From Flavobacteriaceae bacterium (GTDB lineage Bacteria > Bacteroidota > Bacteroidia > Flavobacteriales > Flavobacteriaceae), in the NCBI GenBank assembly GCA_030613745.1, contig JAUWLK010000192.1:1-5094 (forward strand): a stretch of 5,094 nucleotides of DNA, written 5' to 3'. Every line of letters starts with the position of its first letter. Position 1 is the stretch's first letter. The notes below the pieces were generated by a model, which was not told where the DNA came from, did not search any database, and worked only from the letters and a program-made list of their open reading frames with translations. Of the stretch, positions 1-5,094 are shown in pieces. The translations under genes and the position numbers were made by a program.

Positions 1-432
1 AAAGAGACTTATTTGATCAATATAATCAGATTCAGAATCTGCAAATTCCCTTTGATAATATGTGAGATATCCTTTTACTACTACTTTTAAAAATTCCTTC
101 TTTCCAGTATTCTGGATACTGGTATATTTTTCATTATACAAATGACTGCTTATATCTATCCATAAACTTTCAAACTCTCTATTTCCCTGCTTATAACCAA
201 GAATTTGTTTGGGACTGTATTTTTTCTTTTTATGCTTCTTTTTGAAATATACTTTTTTGTAAAGCTTACCAAAAGGTGGTGGATTTCTATCTTTTACACG
301 CCCCACAATTGTATCCTTATTATTTGTAATAATATATCCATCTTGATAATCTTTTTGTGAAAATACTAAAACAGGTAGCATCCATAACGCAATGAATAAT
401 ACAAATGATTTGATACTTATTATGTGTTTCAT
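1..432 (-). CDS. Secreted hypothetical protein, N-terminal 144 residues (truncated by window edge)
   Basis: This reading frame opens with ATG at 432 and stays open for exactly 144 codons to base 1, so the C-terminus lies outside the window. Residues 1-25 form a Sec signal peptide: K2 and H3, a hydrophobic core at about 9-23, and a likely cut between S25 and Q26 in the V-F-S-Q context common in Bacteroidota. The mature part begins QKDYQDGYIITNNKDTIVGR. This 'gYIiTnnkDTIvG' opening resembles many uncharacterised secreted Bacteroidota proteins, and I recognise no named domain. A very basic patch follows at residues 59-71 (mostly K), then a region rich in aromatic and charged residues. It starts 48 bp after the stop of the dehydrogenase gene, so the two could share a transcript. 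No TAnnTTTG element is visible in the gap. Location is probably periplasmic or cell surface, and the function is unknown. Confidence 0.75.
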   Translation of the reverse strand, partial: MKHIISIKSFVLFIALWMLPVLVFSQKDYQDGYIITNNKDTIVGRVKDRNPPPFGKLYKKVYFKKKHKKKKYSPKQILGYKQGNREFESLWIDISSHLYNEKYTSIQNTGKKEFLKVVVKGYLTYYQREFADSESDYIDQISLF

Positions 433-480
433 ATTTAATATTATATATTCCGAAAAATTGATTTTAATTTTTGGCATAAA

Positions 481-1260
481 TTATCTGGTTGTCCATCCAC
501 CATCAATTAACATTATATCTCCTGTAATTAAAGAAGCTGCATCAGAAGCAAGAAATACAACAGCTCCAGCAACTTCCATAGGTTTTCCAATCCTTCCCAA
601 AGGAATTCTATCCAATACACTTTGTCTAAAGTCCTTATCTTTTAACCACGGTTCAGTACCTGGTGTTTCAATAAAAGTTGGAGCAACAGCATTCACATTA
701 ATATTATATTTAGCCCATTCTGAGGCAAGATTCTTGGTCAGGTGATTTATACCAGCTTTTGTCATACAGTAAATCGACTCATCATCCAAAGCTATAAAAC
801 CAGCTTGAGAACTCATATTAATGATACTACCAAAACCTTGTTTGATCATTTTTTTACCTACTGCTTGTGCCGTAAAAAATGTACCCTTTAAATTCAGATT
901 GATGGTGAGATCAAAATCTTCTTCTGTTACCTTTTCTGCTGGATTATCTGGTGCAACTCCTACATTATTCACAAGAATATCAATTTTTCCAAACTTCTTC
1001 ATAACACTTTCTACTGAATCATTTATTTGTTGAAGACTCGAAACATCCATTTGTAATCGAATAACTTTCCTTCCCATTGCTTTGATTTCCTCCTCCAAAT
1101 CTTTTGCAGAGTTAACATCTCTTAAACCCAAACCAATATCTGCTCCTGCATGTGCCAATGCCAAGGCACAAGCCTTACCAAGCCCTCTAGCTGCACCTGT
1201 GATAAGAGCAACCTTATTTGTTAAATCAAAATTTGGAAATTGTTGTTCAGATGTATACAT
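481..1260 (-). CDS. Short-chain dehydrogenase/reductase (SDR), classical type, sugar-acid/alcohol dehydrogenase-like
   Basis: This is a cytoplasmic NAD(P)-dependent oxidoreductase with a complete classical SDR fold, 259 residues from the ATG at 1260. The dinucleotide loop TGAARGLG is at residues 21-28, D72-V73 contacts adenine, and NNVG (the NNAG motif) is at 98-101. The catalytic tetrad is N123 (in N-L-K-G), S151 (N-M-S-S), Y164 and K168 (Y-C-M-T-K), with the usual 13-residue S-to-Y spacing. The C-terminus ends I-D-G-G-W-T-T-R. That ending and the P-E/P-W-L segment after the active site recall gluconate 5-dehydrogenase, 2-deoxy-D-gluconate 3-dehydrogenase (KduD) and related sugar-acid enzymes, but substrate cannot be assigned by eye and FabG-like activity is not excluded. 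The frame extends upstream to a TTG at 1287, adding nine Asn-rich residues. I prefer the ATG because the extension is low-complexity and lies outside the fold. No sugar-acid uptake or lyase genes are nearby to support a pathway. Confidence 0.93.
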   Translation of the reverse strand: MYTSEQQFPNFDLTNKVALITGAARGLGKACALALAHAGADIGLGLRDVNSAKDLEEEIKAMGRKVIRLQMDVSSLQQINDSVESVMKKFGKIDILVNNVGVAPDNPAEKVTEEDFDLTINLNLKGTFFTAQAVGKKMIKQGFGSIINMSSQAGFIALDDESIYCMTKAGINHLTKNLASEWAKYNINVNAVAPTFIETPGTEPWLKDKDFRQSVLDRIPLGRIGKPMEVAGAVVFLASDAASLITGDIMLIDGGWTTR

Positions 1261-1377
1261 ATAATCATTATTTAAATTGTTAATCAAATTTTATATAAAA
1301 ATATTATATTAAAAATTCATTGCGCATCAGTACATAAAAGTATTTTTAAAATTACATAAAATATTCTAATGGAAATT

Positions 1378-1514
1378 GGTTTAATCTAGAATTAGAAAAT
1401 AAAAGGTATTAAACCTCAGGGCAAGCCCTGAACCCATAAATAGGAATCAACCCAAGGGTCGAGGTATTTAACCTAGATCCTGCTGAAAAAGCTGGATTAG
1501 TTCGACTAACTAAT
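1378..1514. repeat. Structured intergenic element with nested inverted repeats and a 13 bp direct repeat
   Basis: This stretch is more G+C-rich than the A+T-rich flanks and is dense in symmetry. A 13 bp direct repeat, aggtatt(a/t)aacct, occurs at 1404-1416 and 1462-1474 with one mismatch. An 8 bp inverted repeat, ggtttaat/attaaacc, pairs 1378-1385 with 1408-1415. A perfect hairpin lies at 1416-1431 (tcagggc, 2 nt loop, gccctga), and accc-aa-gggt lies at 1450-1459. A further hairpin at 1473-1500 has arms ctagatcc/ggattag with a GAAAA loop, one bulge and one mismatch. It competes with ttagt-tcg-actaa at 1497-1509. Neither strand has a convincing ORF. The features fit an intergenic palindromic repeat (REP or MITE-like) or a structured RNA. 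It does not fold as a tRNA. Confidence 0.5.
1396..1431 (-). terminator. Possible intrinsic terminator for the membrane-protein gene
   Basis: Read on the minus strand, the G+C-rich hairpin (7 bp stem, perfect, 1416-1431) is followed directly by a second small hairpin, AGGT-ttaat-ACCT, and then by a U-rich tail TTTTATTTT. The stop codon of the upstream membrane-protein gene is about 125 nt earlier, which is far for a terminator. The second stem has only four pairs. The hairpin belongs to the larger repeat element here, so termination may be a side effect of that element. Confidence 0.3.
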
Positions 1515-1555
1515 AATATTTAAAATCTGTTCTATATAAAAACACCTTTAAACCA

Positions 1556-1996
1556 CTATAAAACAGAAGTTAAAAGAAGAACTGTTATGATTATAATTGT
1601 AATCGATGATATTCCAATTGGAAACCATACGGGTGCAATCCATGGACGAGGTATCAAAAAAAGAACATCGATTGTAGTTAATTTTGATGGCCATTTAATC
1701 AAAATGTAAAGTGAGAGATAATAAAACAGATCCCAAAAAGCAAATGTCCAAAGAAAAACAATAATTCTATCCAGCCAAGTTTCTCCAACCAAAAAAGCTA
1801 AAATAACTAGCATAACTATTGTAGCCACTTCTCTTGTTTGTTCAATAAAAATATATTGTTTGGAGAAATTTTTAAGTGATTCTATATTTGATTGTGAGTC
1901 ATTAATTCCAAGTATCTTACGAAGGTAAACTACTACTACCCCTTCTAAATGAGCCATAGCAATGCCAAAAACAGCTAGCAATAAAAACTTTTCCAT
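1556..1996 (-). CDS. Uncharacterised four-helix integral membrane protein
   Basis: This is a 146-residue, very hydrophobic inner-membrane protein with predicted helices at about 3-26, 54-71, 76-100 and 122-144. I do not recognise a named family. The pattern is not that of a simple membrane anchor, because polar, aromatic and proline residues cluster at membrane borders: H16 and E18 in helix 1, E52-Q-T-R55-E56 at the start of helix 2, F87-W-D-L-F-Y-Y93 in helix 3, and a loop at 101-126 holding W102, P103, D110, P116, P118, W119, P122, W124 and P126. From memory, proteins with a similar W-D-x-F-Y-Y ... W-P ... L-F-L-I-P-x-P-W core occur in distant bacteria as hypothetical proteins; this needs a search. 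Charged residues in helices suggest a transport, metal-binding or enzymatic role, but that is inference. It begins 90 bp after the peptidase stop. The ATG at 1996 starts directly at the first helix, with no Shine-Dalgarno sequence. Confidence 0.85.
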   Translation of the reverse strand: MEKFLLLAVFGIAMAHLEGVVVVYLRKILGINDSQSNIESLKNFSKQYIFIEQTREVATIVMLVILAFLVGETWLDRIIVFLWTFAFWDLFYYLSLYILIKWPSKLTTIDVLFLIPRPWIAPVWFPIGISSITIIIITVLLLTSVL

Positions 1997-2057
1997 GTTT
2001 ATTTATCTTTACATTTTAATCGAAATGCTATATAATCTCTTTAAATAAACCGTGTTC

Positions 2058-2071
2058 CTATCTGCAGATAG
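2058..2071. promoter_or_regulatory. Perfect 14 bp palindrome between peptidase and membrane-protein genes
   Basis: The sequence ctatctgcagatag reads the same on both strands. It lies 16 bp after the peptidase stop codon and 62 bp before the ATG of the membrane-protein gene. It could be an operator for a dimeric regulator, or a short hairpin (5 bp stem, TGCA loop) at the end of the peptidase mRNA. No U-run follows directly on the minus strand, so a terminator role is weak. No TAnnTTTG element is visible in this gap, so whether the membrane-protein gene has its own promoter is unclear. Confidence 0.3.
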
Positions 2072-2086
2072 ATTAAAGATATTATT

Positions 2087-3970
2087 TTAAAGTGTCTCTT
2101 TTAACCATTTATAAAATTCTCGCTGCCAAACCAATGAATTTTGATAGTTTAAAACCCAATGATTTTCTTCAGGAAAATATAACAATTTACTTTTTATTCC
2201 TTGTAATTGTGCTGCTTGAAATGCTTCCAAACCTTGCCCAATCGGAACACGATAATCCTTACCGCCCTGAATAATCAAAATTGGAGTATTCCATTTTTCT
2301 ACATGTTCTACAGGATTGAAAAGGGTATAACTTTTTTGAGCCGCTTTATTATCTTTCTCCCAATAAGGGCCGCCTAGATCCCAATTCACAAAAAATAATT
2401 CTTCTGTAGTTCCGTACATACTTTTTTGATTAAAAATTCCATCATGAGAAATAAATGTTTTAAATCTGTTTTCATGAAAAGCAGCTAAATAAAATACCGA
2501 ATATCCGCCGTAGCTCGCTCCTATACAACCAAGTCTATCCTTATCTACATAAGATTCCTTTGAAATATCATCAATTGCTGAAAGATAATCTTGCATATTT
2601 TGCCCGCCATAATCTTTGCTAATTTGCTCATTCCACTCCACTCCAAAACCAGGCATTCCTCTACGATTTGGTGCAATAATAATATAACCATTCGCAGCCA
2701 TTAACTGAAAATTCCAACGATATGAATAAAATTGGCTCAATGCTCCTTGCGGACCTCCCTGACAATACAATAAAGTTGGATATTTCTTGTTCGAATCAAA
2801 ATTAGGAGGATAAATTACCCAAGAAAGTAAATCTTTACCATCAGTTGCTTTTGTAATTCTTTTCTCAATTTTACCAAGAGTTAGTTTTTTATAAATAGCA
2901 TCATTTGCATTTGTTAATTGAATCATGGTTCCATTTTTTAAATCAATGGTATAAAGCTCAGGAGCATGATTCATATCTCGGCGAGAAACGACCATTGTAT
3001 TTTTATAATGTCCAACAATTCTATTTATATCAAACTGACCTTCTGTTATTTGTTTTGGCTGATTAGGTTTTGAAATTGAAATTTCGAATAAATGAACAGT
3101 TCCTAAAACAGGGGCATTAAAATAAATTTTATCTCCTTTATTATTCCAAATAAAACTATTTACAGTACCGTCCCAATTTTTAGTAAGATTGATATCTTTT
3201 CCATTTCTACGGACAATAATATCGTTTTTATCTGCTTCATAACCATCTCTTTTCATTTGCAACCAAGCTAAGTCTCCTTTTGAAGAGAATGATGGAGCTA
3301 CATCATAACCTTTATTATATCCTGTAAGGTTCGTTGTTTTTTGTGTTTCCAAATTGTACTCATAAATATCAGTATTTGTGCTTACTGTGTATTCTGTTCC
3401 ATAATATTTTTTGGCAACATAAAGCACTTTTTTACTATCAGGGCTCCAAATATAATCTTCCTCACCTCCAAAAGGTTGTTGCGGACAGTCATAAGGTTCA
3501 TCTTTCATCAAATCAATTTTACCCTCTTTAGATTTTATAAACAAATGACTAAATGCTCCATCTTCCCAAGTATCCCAATGTCTGTAATTTAGAGACTCAT
3601 ATATTTTTACATTTGATTGAAGCACATCTTTATAGTAATCTTGACCTGTAACTTGTTTTATTTTTACATCTTTTGTATAAATTTCATATTTACCATCTGG
3701 TGACACCAATTTATTTTTAATAAGATTTTCATAGCTTTTTATCAACTTAGCTTCCCCTCCTTTTAAGGATAAAATATAAGTTTTTTTACTTTTACTGTTT
3801 ATTTGTAAATCTACTTTTGATATACTATAAACCACACTTTCTAAATCATCAGTAAGTCCAACAGCAGAAACTCTATTAAGTGAAATAAGCTGTTCCGGAG
3901 TCATTACGTTTTGAGCAAACAAAACTGAAGTTAATCCAAAAAATAGGAAAAATAAATACATTTTTTTCAT
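2087..3970 (-). CDS. Secreted S9-family serine peptidase, dipeptidyl peptidase 5-like (S9C)
   Basis: This is a 627-residue exopeptidase of the prolyl oligopeptidase family that probably removes N-terminal dipeptides from peptides in the periplasm. Residues 1-19 form a signal peptide cut before Q20 (L-F-A-Q). Residues of about 25-370 form a beta-propeller with blade motifs such as V89-S-P-D-G-K and W175-S-P-D-S-K. R130-H-W is typical of the S9C branch. The C-terminal alpha/beta-hydrolase domain (about 375-627) has G405-G-P near the oxyanion site, N435-R-R-G, the nucleophile elbow G484-A-S486-Y-G-G, D572 in G-G-K-D-Y-R-V-P, and H604 in E-N-H-W. The Ser-Asp-His triad is therefore complete and correctly ordered. 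Length is slightly below that of Porphyromonas DPP5. Specificity is inferred only from family resemblance; acylaminoacyl-peptidase activity is the main alternative. The ATG at 3970 gives a normal signal peptide. A strong promoter match lies about 90 bp upstream. No other peptidase or peptide transporter is adjacent. Confidence 0.93.
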   Translation of the reverse strand: MKKMYLFFLFFGLTSVLFAQNVMTPEQLISLNRVSAVGLTDDLESVVYSISKVDLQINSKSKKTYILSLKGGEAKLIKSYENLIKNKLVSPDGKYEIYTKDVKIKQVTGQDYYKDVLQSNVKIYESLNYRHWDTWEDGAFSHLFIKSKEGKIDLMKDEPYDCPQQPFGGEEDYIWSPDSKKVLYVAKKYYGTEYTVSTNTDIYEYNLETQKTTNLTGYNKGYDVAPSFSSKGDLAWLQMKRDGYEADKNDIIVRRNGKDINLTKNWDGTVNSFIWNNKGDKIYFNAPVLGTVHLFEISISKPNQPKQITEGQFDINRIVGHYKNTMVVSRRDMNHAPELYTIDLKNGTMIQLTNANDAIYKKLTLGKIEKRITKATDGKDLLSWVIYPPNFDSNKKYPTLLYCQGGPQGALSQFYSYRWNFQLMAANGYIIIAPNRRGMPGFGVEWNEQISKDYGGQNMQDYLSAIDDISKESYVDKDRLGCIGASYGGYSVFYLAAFHENRFKTFISHDGIFNQKSMYGTTEELFFVNWDLGGPYWEKDNKAAQKSYTLFNPVEHVEKWNTPILIIQGGKDYRVPIGQGLEAFQAAQLQGIKSKLLYFPEENHWVLNYQNSLVWQREFYKWLKETL

Positions 3971-4061
3971 ACATCTAATTTTTAATCATTATTTGATTAC
4001 AAGTTAATTATAAAATTAAGAACCTATGAAACCACTACGTTCTCACAGTAAAAATTTTAAA

Positions 4062-4094
4062 CAAAGTTATTAAATATCAAAATACTTCCACAAA
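4062..4094 (-). promoter_or_regulatory. Bacteroidota-type promoter for the S9 peptidase gene
   Basis: On the minus strand, TTTG (4091-4094) is followed after exactly 21 bp by TAACTTTG (4062-4069). This matches the Bacteroidota primary-sigma consensus, a -33 TTTG and a -7 TAnnTTTG about 19-21 bp apart. Transcription should begin near 4055, giving a leader of about 85 nt before the peptidase ATG. A second TTTG at 4095-4098 gives a less suitable 25 bp spacing. Confidence 0.65.
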
Positions 4095-4134
4095 CAAATC
4101 TTCTTCTCTTTTATTAACCTAAGCAAAATTACTA

Positions 4135-4995
4135 TTAGTTAGCTTTTACTAACTTAAAAAAATCAGAAGGTTCTAACTCGCATTCATCAATCATTTCAAT
4201 GGCATAATCCAAAGTACCCAGATTTTTATCTACATTATTTGTACCCATACTAAATTTTACACCAGCAGTTTTTGCTCTTTTAATAAAAGTTGCTGAAGGA
4301 ATTTTATATCGTGCATTGATCTCAATAGCTATATTATTGGTCACTGCAGCCTTGATTATTTTGTCCATACGATCAGTAGTCCATAAAACATCATATTCTG
4401 GCTGAAGTACATCTGGCAAAAATGTAGAATTTACATACAAATCTATGGGTTCATTTTCCATCACACCAACAATTTTACTTACCAGCTGATCCATAAAATC
4501 ATCTTTATCATCAACAAATACTTCATCAGGCATCCAAAGACGCATTCTTCTTCCCTTGGTATCTGTCCAGGTCATTGCATCTGTAAATACATAGTCAAAT
4601 GTGCTGATATTTTCCTTGGAGAACATATTTACCCATTCTCTACCTTCGGCCTGCATAGCCAGCAATACTGGATAATCTTTATATTGGTTGTAGTTTTCCA
4701 AAAGTGTAGCATCATCTGTAATAGGAAATCCTACACCTGCATTGAATGCTACACCATAATCAATACCTGTTTTTTTAGAATGGTCTAACAATTCTTCCAT
4801 GGTCAGTCCTCCTTTTAAATGCGCATGATAATCAACAATTTCATAGCCAGCTTCTTTTAACTTAGCTATTTTCTTAATCATAGGGCTTAGAGGAGTGACT
4901 TGTTTATCTTCCGTTGCTGTTTTTTCAGTTTTGAGATTACATCCAAAAATCAAAAAAGCAGTAACGATGGTTATAAAAAAAGTAGTTTTTTTCAT
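4135..4995 (-). CDS. PHP-like predicted metal-dependent hydrolase, lipoprotein
   Basis: This is a 286-residue lipoprotein with a TIM-barrel-like hydrolase body. Residues 1-18 are a lipoprotein signal with lipobox I16-F-G-C19. A Lys/Thr/Glu-rich linker runs to about residue 37, so the enzyme is probably tethered to the inner or outer membrane. The body resembles PHP-type (polymerase and histidinol phosphatase) phosphoesterases: D55-Y-H57-A-H59 is the first metal motif, E118 sits in Q-A-E-G, D139 in F-T-D-A-M-T-W, E225 in E-I-N-A-R, and the last motif is G251-T-N-N-V-D256. Canonical PHP proteins have G-S-D-x-H in the last motif and further histidines, which are missing here. From memory, this motif set (EGREW, FTDAMT, EINARYKIPS, GTNN) is shared with hypothetical 'PHP/amidohydrolase' proteins of Planctomycetes and other phyla. 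The substrate is unknown. An amidohydrolase label is a reasonable alternative. It is separated from the peptidase by 164 bp and its own promoter candidate. Confidence 0.85.
   Translation of the reverse strand: MKKTTFFITIVTAFLIFGCNLKTEKTATEDKQVTPLSPMIKKIAKLKEAGYEIVDYHAHLKGGLTMEELLDHSKKTGIDYGVAFNAGVGFPITDDATLLENYNQYKDYPVLLAMQAEGREWVNMFSKENISTFDYVFTDAMTWTDTKGRRMRLWMPDEVFVDDKDDFMDQLVSKIVGVMENEPIDLYVNSTFLPDVLQPEYDVLWTTDRMDKIIKAAVTNNIAIEINARYKIPSATFIKRAKTAGVKFSMGTNNVDKNLGTLDYAIEMIDECELEPSDFFKLVKAN
4137..4154 (-). terminator. Small stem-loop across the stop codon of the PHP-like gene
   Basis: On the minus strand AGTTAG-T-AAAA-G-CTAACT forms a six-pair stem, seven with a closing U-G pair, with an AAAA loop. 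It covers the last codons and part of the TAA stop. Only a weak U-rich stretch (AATTTTG) follows. It may slow polymerase or protect the mRNA end, but a real terminator role is doubtful. Confidence 0.2.
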
Positions 4996-5021
4996 GGGTC
5001 AAAAATTTAAAGAATATTTTA

Positions 5022-5029
5022 CAAATATA
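5022..5029 (-). promoter_or_regulatory. Candidate -7 element for the PHP-like lipoprotein gene
   Basis: TATATTTG on the minus strand matches the Bacteroidota -7 consensus TAnnTTTG and lies 26 bp before the ATG at 4995, so the leader would be about 20 nt. No TTTG is present 19-21 bp further upstream (that stretch reads CTAAGCAAAACAGAAC), so only half of the promoter is supported. The rest of 4996-5094 shows no ORF or repeat that I can support. Confidence 0.4.
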
Positions 5030-5094
5030 CCTATTTTAGATAAGTTCTGTTTTGCTTAGAGATAGTGCTTTTTCCTAAGATTAACATCCGTTTA

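Noticed and set aside
392..745. Plus-strand open frame of 117 codons across the end of the dehydrogenase gene
   Set aside because: It overlaps the well-supported SDR gene antisense and has no recognisable domain. Its composition mirrors the complementary coding strand.
1251..1260. Ten-base palindrome atgtatacat covering the dehydrogenase start codon
   Set aside because: It is short and of simple A/T-rich composition. It is easily explained by the codons ATG TAT ACA T and has no supporting context.
1473..1514. tRNA-like T-loop (TTCGACT) near the end of the repeat element
   Set aside because: The five-base T-stem does not pair around this loop, and no acceptor, D or anticodon arms can be fitted upstream.
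1473..1522. Possible short peptide or gene remnant in the repeat element (plus strand, LDPAEKAGLVRLTNNI)
   Set aside because: The frame has no start codon and is bounded by stops. The symmetry of the DNA explains the open stretch better than protein coding does.
3334..3592. Two overlapping plus-strand open frames inside the S9 peptidase gene
   Set aside because: They are antisense to the peptidase beta-propeller, rich in Phe, Cys and Ile as expected for the complement of this coding sequence, and have no promoter or domain evidence.
1..5094. Search for a defence system, mobile element, CRISPR array or biosynthetic cluster
   Set aside because: None of the five genes has nuclease, transposase, integrase, Cas, toxin or assembly-line motifs. 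No regularly spaced repeats with unique spacers are present. The gene set reads as ordinary chromosome.

Overview
The window looks like chromosomal DNA of a Bacteroidota member, probably of the flavobacterial or cytophagal kind. The DNA is strongly A+T-rich. Export signals end in F-A-Q or F-S-Q, or carry a short lipobox. There are no clear Shine-Dalgarno sequences ahead of the starts. Two upstream regions carry the TAnnTTTG promoter element typical of this phylum. The species cannot be named from this sequence.

All five genes lie on the minus strand, so transcription runs from high to low coordinates. In that order they are: a PHP-like predicted metallohydrolase lipoprotein (4135-4995); a 164 bp gap holding the best promoter of the window; a secreted S9-family serine peptidase resembling dipeptidyl peptidase 5 (2087-3970); a 90 bp gap with a perfect 14 bp palindrome; a four-helix membrane protein of unknown function (1556-1996); a 295 bp gap packed with inverted and direct repeats; a short-chain dehydrogenase/reductase (481-1260); and, 48 bp further on, the N-terminal part of a secreted hypothetical protein that runs off the left edge (1-432).

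The gaps and the separate promoter and terminator candidates suggest several short transcription units rather than one operon. No shared pathway is evident. The genes look like housekeeping and nutrient-handling functions: export and trimming of peptides by the S9 peptidase, a possible sugar-acid or alcohol oxidoreduction by the SDR, and an outer-layer hydrolase. There is no transposase, integrase, CRISPR array, tRNA, rRNA or toxin-antitoxin pair. I see no convincing new multi-gene system. The items most worth a second look are the structured repeat element at 1378-1514, the unusual metal-site residues of the PHP-like lipoprotein, and the uncharacterised membrane protein.
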